Shown: positions 54,873 through 63,556 of the stretch, piece after piece
Layout: the number at the start of each line of letters is the position of its first letter
Position numbering within the stretch: position 1 is the stretch's first letter
Assembly (NCBI RefSeq): GCF_003024515.2
Contig: NZ_PYIX02000011.1
Coordinates: 36,247-100,246 of the forward strand
Source of the DNA: Acinetobacter sichuanensis
GTDB taxonomy: Bacteria; Pseudomonadota; Gammaproteobacteria; Pseudomonadales; Moraxellaceae
Length of the DNA stretch: 64,000 nucleotides
Reading direction: 5' to 3'
Position numbers and translations under genes: made by a program
Notes under the pieces: generated by a model
The model's database searches: none
What the model saw: only the letters and a program-made list of their open reading frames with translations
Told to the model about the DNA's origin: nothing

Positions 54873-56408
54873 CTACACCAAAATCAATGCAGGATTTTCA
54901 ACAAACTGCTTAAAGGCTGCTAAAAACTTCGCACCCAATGCACCATCAATCACCCGATGGTCACATGACAATGTTGCTGTGACAATTTGACGAACGACAA
55001 TTGCATCCCCCTCAACCACTGCACGTTTGTCTGCTGCGCCCAATGCTAAAATTGCACCTTGTGGTGGGTTAATGATCGCATCAAACTGTTTGATGCCGAG
55101 CATCCCTAAGTTTGAGATACTAAAACTACCACCTTGAAACTCGTCAGGTGCAAGTTTGCCTGTCTTAGCACGTGTTGATAGATCACGCATATCATTTGAA
55201 ATCTGCGCTAAAGATTTAGTATTTGCAGCTTTAATGATGGGCGTAATCAAACCATTATCAATGGCGACAGCAACAGAAATATCCGCCTGATCGAACTGTA
55301 ATATTTGCTGATTTTCCTCATCAAACTGTACATTGACCTGTGGTACTTTGATCAATGCTGCCGCAGCAGCTTTAATCAACATGTCATTTATTGACAGTTT
55401 AACTTGTGGGACTGTTGCATTGATTTGCTGACGCAAAGCTTGAACTGCATCGACATTTAAATCGACTGTTAAACGAAAATGTGGTGCATTACGTTTTGCA
55501 GCCTGTAAGCGTGAAGCAATGGCTTTACGCATCCCATTCATTGGGATCGCTGTCACTTGAGGCATTGCTGATGCAGAACAACCTACAGTTTCGACAATGG
55601 TTGGGTTTTCACGTTGATAAACCGCTTCAACATCTTCTTTCGATACTCGACCACGTGAACCCGAAGCACGGCAGTCATGCAAGTTAATACCCCACTGTTT
55701 TGCCAAACGACGTGCAACGGGAGTTGCCAGAACATGACTGTCATCTGCGGTAGATTTTGCAGCTTTCACACCTGCCTGATGACGAATATCTGCCCATGCC
55801 CCACCTGCTGTGCGTACAGCAAGCTGAATATCTTTGACACTAATCCGACCTTCACGTCCAGAACCTATAATCTGTGCCAAATTGACATTATGTTTTTCAG
55901 CCAATTTCAAAGCATGTGGTGTAGCGAAAATATCATCAACTTGCTGATAACCTTGCAAGGTAGTAGGTACTGAATAGCCACCTTGTGCAACAGGTTTAGT
56001 TGCTTTTGGCACACTATTTTGTACAGGCACAGCCTGAACTTTAGTTTCAACTGCTGTAGCCACCACTTTTTCAGTTACAACATCTACAGATTTTGTTTCA
56101 CTTACTGAGGCTGTTGAACCACCTAAAGATTGTGCAAACGCCTCGATTTCTGTATCAGACACTTGGCTATCTGCACAAATGGCAATAATGCCACCAACGA
56201 TTAAAGTATCACCTGCTTTGGCAATAATTTTGCGTAATGTGCTGTCAAATGGCGCTTCAAGAACATTGACGATTTTTGTGGTTTCAATTTCACAAATCTC
56301 ATCACCCTTGCTAAAAGTCGTACCTTCTTCAATTAACCATTGGGCGATGGTGCCTTCTTCCATTGACAAACCCCATTTTGGGATTTCTAAGGTTTTAATT
56401 TCGCTCAT
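54873..56408 (-). CDS. acoC: Acetoin dehydrogenase E2, dihydrolipoamide acetyltransferase
   Basis: This 511-residue core enzyme takes the acetyl group from the E1 component to CoA. The N-terminal lipoyl domain carries the lipoyl Lys in EIETTKIVNV near residue 43. Two consecutive peripheral-subunit-binding domains follow: ATPHALKLAEKHNVNLAQI near 160 and ATPVARRLAKQWGINLHD near 224, each ending in a G-x-GRxS/V-K/E-D segment. The C-terminal acyltransferase domain has the catalytic DHRVIDGALG near 482. Most E2 proteins have a single binding domain. It lies one base before acoB and 9 bases after it comes lpd. Confidence 0.92.
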   Translation of the reverse strand: MSEIKTLEIPKWGLSMEEGTIAQWLIEEGTTFSKGDEICEIETTKIVNVLEAPFDSTLRKIIAKAGDTLIVGGIIAICADSQVSDTEIEAFAQSLGGSTASVSETKSVDVVTEKVVATAVETKVQAVPVQNSVPKATKPVAQGGYSVPTTLQGYQQVDDIFATPHALKLAEKHNVNLAQIIGSGREGRISVKDIQLAVRTAGGAWADIRHQAGVKAAKSTADDSHVLATPVARRLAKQWGINLHDCRASGSRGRVSKEDVEAVYQRENPTIVETVGCSASAMPQVTAIPMNGMRKAIASRLQAAKRNAPHFRLTVDLNVDAVQALRQQINATVPQVKLSINDMLIKAAAAALIKVPQVNVQFDEENQQILQFDQADISVAVAIDNGLITPIIKAANTKSLAQISNDMRDLSTRAKTGKLAPDEFQGGSFSISNLGMLGIKQFDAIINPPQGAILALGAADKRAVVEGDAIVVRQIVTATLSCDHRVIDGALGAKFLAAFKQFVENPALILV

Positions 56409-56409
56409 C

Positions 56410-57429
56410 CTAAGCCTCCAACGTTTTACGTACAGCCTGTTCGATACGTTCTACACTTGGTAACCATTCTTTTTCCAATACAGGTGAAAATGGTACTGGC
56501 GAGTGTGGTGGTGTCACCAATTCGATAGGAGCTTTTAAATAATAAAAGCCTTTTTGTGCAATCAACGCTGCAACATCATGCCCAAAACCACAACGCGCTG
56601 CAGATTCATCCACAATCACCACACGACCTGTTGAAGCAACTGATTCCAAAATCCCTTCTTCATCAAGTGGGGAAATAGTGCGAGGATCAACCACTTCAAC
56701 CGAAATGCCTTCTTTTGCCAGTTTATCTGCAACTTCATTGGCACGATGTACCATTAAACTCAGTGCAATGATTGTGACATCTGTGCCTTGACGTGTGTAA
56801 TTTGCTACACCAAATGGAATGGTATATGAACCATCTGGCACTTCATCTTTAATGTCATATAACAACTTATGTTCACAGAACACTACTGGATCGTCATCAC
56901 GAATAGCTTGAATGAGTAAACCTTTCACATCATAAGCACTTGATGGCACAACAACTTTTAGCCCCGGTACAGCGGCAAAGACGTTATAAGGTGATTGAGA
57001 ATGTTGTGCAGCAGCAGAAAAACCTGCACCAATCATGCCGCGTACCACCATTGGGGCTTTGGCTTTTCCACCAAACATATAGCGAAATTTTGCAGCTTGG
57101 TTATACAACATGTCATGACACACACCGTAGAAATCCATAAACATCAAGTCTGCGACTGGACGTAAACCCGTAGCTGCTGCACCTGCTGCCATCCCAATAA
57201 TTGCAGATTCGGTAATTGGGGTATCAATCACACGCTCAGAACCGAACTCTGTCCAAAGTCCTTTGGTTACCCCAAGCACGCCACCAAAACCTTCAAGTTT
57301 ATTGTCATCCGTATTTTTACCACCATGACCACCACGGACATCTTCACCGACCACGATCACACTAGGATCGCGGCGCATTTCTAATTCAATCGCTTCTTTA
57401 ATTGCGTTTCGATAACTTTTATTTGGCAT
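56410..57429 (-). CDS. acoB: Acetoin dehydrogenase E1, beta subunit
   Basis: This 339-residue beta subunit belongs to the thiamine-diphosphate-dependent E1, which cleaves acetoin to acetaldehyde and an enzyme-bound acetyl group. Typical segments are VIVVGEDVRGGHGGKN near residue 24, RVIDTPITESAIIGMAAGAA near 65 (holding the catalytic Glu) and VVIVDESAARCGFGHDVAAL near 270. It lies between acoA (15-base gap) and acoC (one base). Confidence 0.93.
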   Translation of the reverse strand: MPNKSYRNAIKEAIELEMRRDPSVIVVGEDVRGGHGGKNTDDNKLEGFGGVLGVTKGLWTEFGSERVIDTPITESAIIGMAAGAAATGLRPVADLMFMDFYGVCHDMLYNQAAKFRYMFGGKAKAPMVVRGMIGAGFSAAAQHSQSPYNVFAAVPGLKVVVPSSAYDVKGLLIQAIRDDDPVVFCEHKLLYDIKDEVPDGSYTIPFGVANYTRQGTDVTIIALSLMVHRANEVADKLAKEGISVEVVDPRTISPLDEEGILESVASTGRVVIVDESAARCGFGHDVAALIAQKGFYYLKAPIELVTPPHSPVPFSPVLEKEWLPSVERIEQAVRKTLEA

Positions 57430-57444
57430 TGCTTTACTATTCCT

Positions 57445-58407
57445 TTAGTAAGAGACATAAACATCAGTTGTCAATTGGGAGACTTCTGGATAATCAGCAG
57501 CACGTGCTTTGGCAACTGCATCATCGACCTTGGCTTTTGCTTCAGCATCAATTGCATCGAGTTTGGCTTCATCAATTTTGCCTTTGACTTTTTCACGGAA
57601 AATTTTCAAAGGATCTTTATGCGCTTTGACATAATCGAGTTCTTCTTTTGAACGAATCAGCCCCGGATCACCCTCAAAGTGACCATAGAAACGGTTGGTA
57701 ATGGTTTCGATCACACTTGGACCTTCACCATTACGGGCACGTTGAATGGCTTTTTGTGCCACGTCATACACGGCAAAGAAATCAGTCCCATCGACTTTTT
57801 CTGCAGGCATACCAAATGCGGCTGCACGTCCTGCAATATCTTTGCTGCCAACGGCATAATCATGCGCTGTACCTTCACCAAAACCGTTATTTTCAAAAAC
57901 AAAAATTACAGGGAGTTTGAGTACTACTGCCATATTCATGGCTTCAAAGGTCAAACCTTGGTTCGAACCACCATCACCTGTAAATGACAAGCCTATGCCA
58001 CCTGTTTTTAAAGTTTTGGCTGTCAACGCAGCGCCTATTGCCAATGGTGGACCACCACCAACAATCCCATTTGCACCCAACATGCCTTTGTCCAAATCGG
58101 CAATATGCATCGAACCGCCTTTACCTCGACAAAGCCCATCATCTTTACCAAAAATTTCCAACATCATGCCGTGAATATCACAACCTTTGGCAATACAATG
58201 CCCATGCCCACGATGTGTTGAGGTGATAAAATCTTTGTCCGTCAGGTTTTCACAAATACCTACAGCAACTGCCTCTTCACCACTGTAAAGATGAATAAAT
58301 CCCGGGATATCACCTGTATTATTTTCATCGTGAAGTCGGTCTTCAAACTCACGAATATCTCGCATCCTTCTGTATGCCGCGAGCAATTGTTCTTCCGTTA
58401 ATTGCAT
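57445..58407 (-). CDS. acoA: Acetoin dehydrogenase E1, alpha subunit
   Basis: This 320-residue alpha subunit carries the thiamine-diphosphate motif GDGGSNQG...ENN (near residues 144-173), with the phosphorylation-loop-like HRGHGHCIAKG near 65 and GKGGSMHIADL near 95. It is the first gene of the acetoin operon, divergent from a lipoyl synthase gene. The 361-base region upstream is very AT-rich and has no sigma-54 promoter, unlike classical AcoR-controlled aco operons. Confidence 0.93.
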   Translation of the reverse strand: MQLTEEQLLAAYRRMRDIREFEDRLHDENNTGDIPGFIHLYSGEEAVAVGICENLTDKDFITSTHRGHGHCIAKGCDIHGMMLEIFGKDDGLCRGKGGSMHIADLDKGMLGANGIVGGGPPLAIGAALTAKTLKTGGIGLSFTGDGGSNQGLTFEAMNMAVVLKLPVIFVFENNGFGEGTAHDYAVGSKDIAGRAAAFGMPAEKVDGTDFFAVYDVAQKAIQRARNGEGPSVIETITNRFYGHFEGDPGLIRSKEELDYVKAHKDPLKIFREKVKGKIDEAKLDAIDAEAKAKVDDAVAKARAADYPEVSQLTTDVYVSY

Positions 58408-58768
58408 ATCTGTTATCCTTAATTTCTACTTTTAAAATTAAAAAATCATTTTTAAATTTAAATCATGGTATTTAAAAACCCGTATATAAATATAAAATTA
58501 TTTTCATTAAAAATAATATTAGACTAAAAATATTTTAAAAATAAATTATTCAAAAAAATTTAAAAAACAGTCATTTAAAAAGCAAAAAATATTTTAAATA
58601 ATTTTTAATTTTCATCATCTTAACAAAACAAACCTTTAACCAACCTTTATTTTATAATATTAATATTTTGTGTCGATTTATTTATAAATAAAATAGTTTA
58701 AATATAATTGACACAGATTATAAAATATCATTCTATATTTAATTATTTTAATTAATGGACTATTTAAA
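58408..58768. other. Divergent acoA/lipA intergenic region
   Basis: This stretch is extremely AT-rich (mostly A/T runs) and has no gene. No TGGCAC-N5-TTGCA element is seen on either strand. A TTGACA hexamer at 58708-58713 with TTCTAT 17 bases later could be the -35/-10 of the lipA gene; the match is weak. Confidence 0.4.
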
Positions 58769-59749
58769 ATGGATTTAAAACGTTCAGTCATAACAGGTCA
58801 AAAATTACGTGGTGTAGATAAAATGGCACGTATTCCTGTCAAAATTATTGCCACAGAACATATTCCTAAAAAACCTGAGTGGATTCGCACTAAAATCAGT
58901 CATCCTGATGAAATTCGACGTATTCAAGATTTATTGCGCCAGCAAAAACTACATACTGTCTGTGAAGAAGCTGCTTGCCCTAACCTGCCACAATGCTTTG
59001 GTGGTGGCACAGCTACGTTTATGATTATGGGCGACATTTGTACACGCAGATGCCCTTTCTGTGATGTTGCACATGGTCGCCCAAATGCCTTAGATATCAA
59101 TGAACCCAAACATCTGGCAGAAACGGTGAAAAACCTCAATTTAAAATATGTCGTCATCACTTCAGTTGATCGTGATGATTTAATTGATGGTGGTGCACAA
59201 CATTTTGCAGACTGTATTACTGAAATCCGTAAAACCAGTCCAGAGACACTCATTGAAATTTTAGTGCCTGATTTTCGCGGCAGATTAGACATTGCCTTAA
59301 AAATTTTAAGCGAAACTCCACCTGACGTGTTTAACCATAATATTGAAACAGTTCCACGCCTGTATCGTGCCATGCGTCCAGGATCAGATTATCAGCATTC
59401 ATTAGACTTACTCAGAAAATTTAAACAGCTTCGACCTGATATTGCGACCAAATGCGGTTTAATGGTTGGACTCGGTGAGCTTGAAGCTGAGGTGATTGTG
59501 TTACTCAACGACTTAAGTGATCATCAAATCGATTATGTGACGATTGGACAATATTTACAGCCTTCTAAATCACATGCACCCATTCATCGTTTTGTATCAC
59601 TCAACGAGTTTGAACATTATCAGACGCATGGGCAATTATTGGGCTTTAAAAATATTTGGAGTGCACCTATGGTTCGTTCAAGTTACTTTGCTGACCGTCA
59701 ATATCGTGGTGAAGCTGTACCACGACCATTTTCACGTGAAAGTTTTTAA
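58769..59749 (+). CDS. lipA: Lipoyl synthase, acetoin-operon paralogue
   Basis: This 326-residue radical-SAM enzyme inserts two sulphurs into octanoyl groups to make the lipoyl cofactor. The auxiliary cluster Cys are in [12 protein letters not shown] (C-X4-C-X5-C, near residues 66-77), the SAM cluster in CTRRCPFC (C-X3-C-X2-C, near 92-99), and the C-terminal Ser ligand in [10 protein letters not shown] near 309. Its place beside the acetoin dehydrogenase genes suggests that it serves lipoylation of AcoC; a housekeeping lipA would be elsewhere. Confidence 0.93.
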   Translation: MDLKRSVITGQKLRGVDKMARIPVKIIATEHIPKKPEWIRTKISHPDEIRRIQDLLRQQKLHTVCEEAACPNLPQCFGGGTATFMIMGDICTRRCPFCDVAHGRPNALDINEPKHLAETVKNLNLKYVVITSVDRDDLIDGGAQHFADCITEIRKTSPETLIEILVPDFRGRLDIALKILSETPPDVFNHNIETVPRLYRAMRPGSDYQHSLDLLRKFKQLRPDIATKCGLMVGLGELEAEVIVLLNDLSDHQIDYVTIGQYLQPSKSHAPIHRFVSLNEFEHYQTHGQLLGFKNIWSAPMVRSSYFADRQYRGEAVPRPFSRESF

Positions 59750-59964
59750 ATGAATATTGTAAAAGCTTTATCATTTAATCTATTTCTTATCACAATTTTT
59801 TACCATTTGAGAATAAAATAATGATATGTTTATAAGCGAATTAACATCATTAATCGGCTCAAAATCTATGCTATTAATGATGTAACAACAGGACATAACA
59901 CTCTTATAAATATAAAAAATACAGAGTGTTAAATTGATATAGCTCGATCATGAAGGAATATGAT

Positions 59965-61068
59965 ATGAATCTATCGAACAAAATACAACATGCACAGCAA
60001 CCTTTACAAACGACACATTTTACCAATCTTAATCCCGTCAGTGCAGCGCCATTACTTACACTCAACCAAAGTGATCAACCTTCTCTATTTTGTCGTTCTA
60101 TTCAACATAATCAGCATGATTTACTTAAAATTGCTGAAGATTCTGGCATGGCAATCGGAATAACAGACCATCAAGGTACACTACTCTGGACATGGAGTAG
60201 TCAGCCAATGTTGTCATCAGCAGAACAAGCACATTTTGTTGAAGGCGGACATTGGTCAACTCAAGCTGTGGGAACAAATGCCATTGGTCTAGCATTAAAT
60301 AATCAGGTATCCAGTTGTGTTTATTCACATGAAAATCAAATGCAAAGCGTACAAGATTGGGTATGTTATGCAGCACCTATTTTAGATTCTGTTTCAGGTG
60401 AATTTCATGGCGTAATTAACTTATCAACCAAATATAAAAAACATACATCTTTAGGGCTTTTAGCTGTAGAACGCTGTGCTGAACTTGTCAAATGTGCCAT
60501 TCAAATTGAAAAAAATAATTTCTTATATATTAAAGCGCTAGGTACACCACAAGTCCAATTTAATCAACATATTTTACCGCTTACACATCGTCAAATTGAA
60601 ATTTTATGTATTTTGGCACTTCATCCTCAAGGCATTGCTTTGAATGAACTACATTATATTTTATACGGTGATCGTAATGTCAGTGAAAAAACATTAAAAG
60701 CAGAAATGTCTCAACTGAGAACATTATTGCCCAATTGTATTTTGTCTCGACCTTATAAATTGACTTGTGAAATTCAAACTGATTTTATACGCGCAGAGCA
60801 ATCTTTAGATGCAGGATTTCTTGCCAGTACATTTTCACTATATAAAGGTAGTTTTTTAAGTAAATCCGAAAGCCCATTTCTGAGCACATGGCGTGATTGT
60901 TTTGATGCGCGTTTAAGTCATTTAATTTATCAAATGCAAGATATTAACCAATTACTGCGTATAATGAGTAAAATTCCAGAAAGAATTGATGCTGCTCAAC
61001 GCCTATTAGAATTGCTGCCAAGCGATAGTCCACATCGAAATCTTTGTTTAAAACTTCTTCATGCCTAA
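59965..61068 (+). CDS. GAF-domain transcriptional regulator, AcoR-like sensor without AAA+ domain
   Basis: This roughly 367-residue protein has an N-terminal region that resembles the sensor half of AcoR (SGMAIGITDHQGTLLWTWSS near residue 67, GTNAIGLALNNQVSSCVYSHE near 112). The sigma-54 AAA+ domain is missing. A winged-helix segment (LTHRQIEILCILALHPQG, then SEKTLKAEMSQLRTLLPN, about 208-265) follows, with a helical tail like bacterial transcriptional-activator domains. The ATG at 59965 is chosen because AAGGA lies 7 bases before it; the ATG at 59950 is part of that site's context. It probably regulates the aco operon. Confidence 0.82.
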   Translation: MNLSNKIQHAQQPLQTTHFTNLNPVSAAPLLTLNQSDQPSLFCRSIQHNQHDLLKIAEDSGMAIGITDHQGTLLWTWSSQPMLSSAEQAHFVEGGHWSTQAVGTNAIGLALNNQVSSCVYSHENQMQSVQDWVCYAAPILDSVSGEFHGVINLSTKYKKHTSLGLLAVERCAELVKCAIQIEKNNFLYIKALGTPQVQFNQHILPLTHRQIEILCILALHPQGIALNELHYILYGDRNVSEKTLKAEMSQLRTLLPNCILSRPYKLTCEIQTDFIRAEQSLDAGFLASTFSLYKGSFLSKSESPFLSTWRDCFDARLSHLIYQMQDINQLLRIMSKIPERIDAAQRLLELLPSDSPHRNLCLKLLHA

Positions 61069-61122
61069 CATAAAATACATTAACAACTCAAAATGGAAAT
61101 GTATAAAATTGAATGAGAAAAA

Positions 61123-61803
61123 ATGGTGGATGCTTTGACCCAACAAGTATTTTATTTAATAAAAAACAAACTTTTCAAATATTTCAGTATATTGACAGTA
61201 TTTTCAGCACTTCCAATGCAGGGTTTTGCAGAAACAGATCAACAACTTATGGCTGCGGGACAATGGCGTGATCCTGTCACAAAATTAATTTGGATGCGCT
61301 GTTCGATTGGGCAATCATGGTCAGGTTCTACATGTACAGGTGATCCACTTATATTTCATGATTCTAAAGACGCTGAAAATGCGATTAAAAAACTCAATGC
61401 TGCGGGTGGCTTTGCAGGTAAAACCAATTGGCGTTTACCTCAAATTAAAGAATTGGTCACTATTCGTAAATGCAGTCAAGGTTGGAGAAAAATAGGGGAT
61501 ATTAATTTACCTGAACGAGAGCGCAGAAATTTTGGTCAAGATCATGAACTCGAAATGACAAAAATACCAAAAGGAGGCAAAGTACCAAAAAACTGTACTG
61601 TTCACTCAACTGCGCCAACTTTAGATACGCATATTTTTCCTAATACACCACCGAATGGCGAATATTGGTCAAATTCTTTTTCATGGCAACCCATCGGTTA
61701 CCAATATAAAGCATGGCATGTAGCATTCGGATCTGGCTTTGTTGCACGTACAATTAATTATACTGATTATCAAGGTCTTGCGCGTGCAGTACGCGAGCGA
61801 TGA
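61123..61803 (+). CDS. Secreted DUF1566 (Lcl-like) domain protein
   Basis: This 226-residue protein has a signal peptide to about residue 37 (cleavage near GFA-ETD) and a DUF1566-type fold: GQWRDPVTKLIWMRCSIGQ, NWRLPQIKELVTI near 105 and GEYWSNSFSW near 185. Four or five Cys in the mature part may form disulphides. DUF1566/Lcl domains occur in surface and adhesion-related proteins. It follows the GAF regulator by 54 bases on the same strand. The function is unknown. Confidence 0.8.
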   Translation: MVDALTQQVFYLIKNKLFKYFSILTVFSALPMQGFAETDQQLMAAGQWRDPVTKLIWMRCSIGQSWSGSTCTGDPLIFHDSKDAENAIKKLNAAGGFAGKTNWRLPQIKELVTIRKCSQGWRKIGDINLPERERRNFGQDHELEMTKIPKGGKVPKNCTVHSTAPTLDTHIFPNTPPNGEYWSNSFSWQPIGYQYKAWHVAFGSGFVARTINYTDYQGLARAVRER

Positions 61804-61857
61804 TTGATAAAAAACACGACTAAGGGAATATTTAAAAAGGCAGATTCAACTAGAAAA

Positions 61858-61891
61858 TTTCTAGAATTAGCACTTTAGCTAACTCTAGAAA
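61858..61891. terminator. Terminator between the DUF1566 protein and an SDR gene
   Basis: The 14-base arms TTTCTAGAATTAGC and GCTAACTCTAGAAA (one mismatch) with a 6-base loop lie between converging genes. Confidence 0.65.
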
Positions 61892-61987
61892 TGACCAAAA
61901 ACAATATGACTGAGTTGAGTTAAAAACCCTAAACGCTTTAAATCATGATTTTTATTCAACTTTATTTTTAATTAAATGATTCAAAAT

Positions 61988-62692
61988 TTACCAAGCAATT
62001 GGCTGATTTTGATAGTCTACAAAATAGATTCCTGCTTGCCCTACATGTTGCTCAATTGTATTAACCAATCCACTTGTACTCTCTTGCACACTTACAGGTG
62101 CATTACTTCCCCCCATATCTGTTTGAACCCATCCTGGCATTAATGCAAAAATACTATGCTGACTTCCTGCACGAGCTGCATAGCTACGCAATAACATATT
62201 TAATGCAGCTTTACTTGCTCGATATACCTCAAAGCCACCTTCTGTGTTTAAAGAAACACTACCCAAAGCAGATGACATCACTGCAATACTGCCTTGTTTT
62301 TTAACTAAATGTGCTAAATTTTCAATAGCACGTAAAGGACTTAAAGCATTAGTTAACATTAAATGGGTGAACTCATCTGTACTAATTTGTCCAACGGTTT
62401 GTTGAGGATCATCACTTACTCCCGCATTTACCAATAAAATATCTAATGAAATATCATCTAATTTTTCAGATAATTTTTTTAAATCATCAGATTGGTTAAT
62501 ATCAAGTTGATAAATACTTAATTGCGCTTCAAAATTTTGTTTCAAAAGTGCTAAATTTGTATCTGGTGCAAGAGTACGTTCTGTTGCAATCACTTGCCAA
62601 CCTCGTTCAAGATATTGCTTAACCAGCCCTAAACCAATTCCTCGAGAAGCACCTAAAATTAATACTGTAGATTGTAATTTGGTATCAACCAT
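61988..62692 (-). CDS. Short-chain dehydrogenase/reductase
   Basis: This 234-residue SDR has LGASRGIGLGLVKQY as cofactor motif, NAGVSDD, and catalytic Ser and Tyr-x3-Lys in AVMSSALGSVS and VYRASKAALNM. It resembles the CsgA/sniffer-like group of SDRs (C-factor-like). Neighbours give no hint of the substrate: the DUF1566 gene converges on it and a decayed insertion sequence lies just upstream. Confidence 0.83.
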   Translation of the reverse strand: MVDTKLQSTVLILGASRGIGLGLVKQYLERGWQVIATERTLAPDTNLALLKQNFEAQLSIYQLDINQSDDLKKLSEKLDDISLDILLVNAGVSDDPQQTVGQISTDEFTHLMLTNALSPLRAIENLAHLVKKQGSIAVMSSALGSVSLNTEGGFEVYRASKAALNMLLRSYAARAGSQHSIFALMPGWVQTDMGGSNAPVSVQESTSGLVNTIEQHVGQAGIYFVDYQNQPIAW

Positions 62693-62782
62693 AATGGTTC
62701 CTAAATAGTTAAAATAAAGATTTAGTTATATAACATATTGGAATTTTATCGTAATAATTAACCTGAGTTTGATGAAATTACT

Positions 62783-63556
62783 TTAATTTGCAATCAAGTT
62801 TTTAAAAGTTGGCTTATTCGAATTTAAACCATAAGCCACGATTGCTGCCATGATATTCACCATAAAATTATTGATGGAACGATGACGTGAATGCTCAATT
62901 TGATGTAAATTCTTCAATTGATCATTCACGGTTTCAATCAAGCCTCGTTGTGACAATAACTCTTTTTCTTGTAGTGTTTTCAATTCAACATGCTTCATAT
63001 TCTTACGTGAAGGTGTCAATAATTTTAGCCCTATTGCCTCTAAAGCTTTAGTCTTCGTTTTACTTAAATAACTTTGTCACCAAGCAATATTCCTTTTAAC
63101 TCTAACGGAAGTGCTTCAAGTACTGCGACATCATGAATATTAGCTGATGTGACTTTTAAATTAATAATTCCACCTAAACCATTGATCACAATATGTAATT
63201 TAAATCCATAAAACCATCCTGTACTGCTTTTTCCACGGTTTTCCAGATGCTTAAACATACAGTGTCTGTTAATTCTAAGATTATGACAAACCACTAATTT
63301 AGTTGAATCAATAACACTAATACCTGTGTCTTGACCTTTTACTTGGTGAAAGAAACAGCTTAACGCCTGTAAACAACGAGGTATAATTTCAATAAAATGG
63401 TTATCGCTAAGAAGTTTAGGAAAAGTAAATTTCCAGAAAGGAATGACCATGTAACAATAAAAATATTTAAAAAATCTGTACCCTCCCTTGCGAGTAAAAA
63501 CTCTCATGAAATAAAATCACAACCATCATGACTTCAGATAGGCTTAAAGCAGATTT
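62783..63556 (-). pseudogene. IS982-family transposase, decayed and truncated
   Basis: Read on the minus strand, fragments in three frames join into one IS982-type transposase: LSLSEVMMVVILFHES near 63542-63500, then GYRFFKYFYCYM through VIDSTKLVVCHN, GKSSTGWFYGFKLHIVI and LGDK, then YLSKTKTKALEAIGLKLLTPS and on to the stop at 62783. A 16-base insertion near 63480-63500 and loss of one G near 63076 (GDKGY reads GDKVI-stop) break the frame. The N-terminal part (about 40 codons) is missing where the next element begins at 63561. Confidence 0.85.

Noticed and set aside
58708..58736. Strong sigma-70 promoter for lipA
   Set aside because: TTGACA is perfect but the -10 candidate at 17 bases (TTCTAT) is poor, so it is mentioned only as a weak possibility.
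58924..59373. A 149-codon antisense frame within lipA
   Set aside because: It is a shadow of the radical-SAM gene, with no family resemblance.
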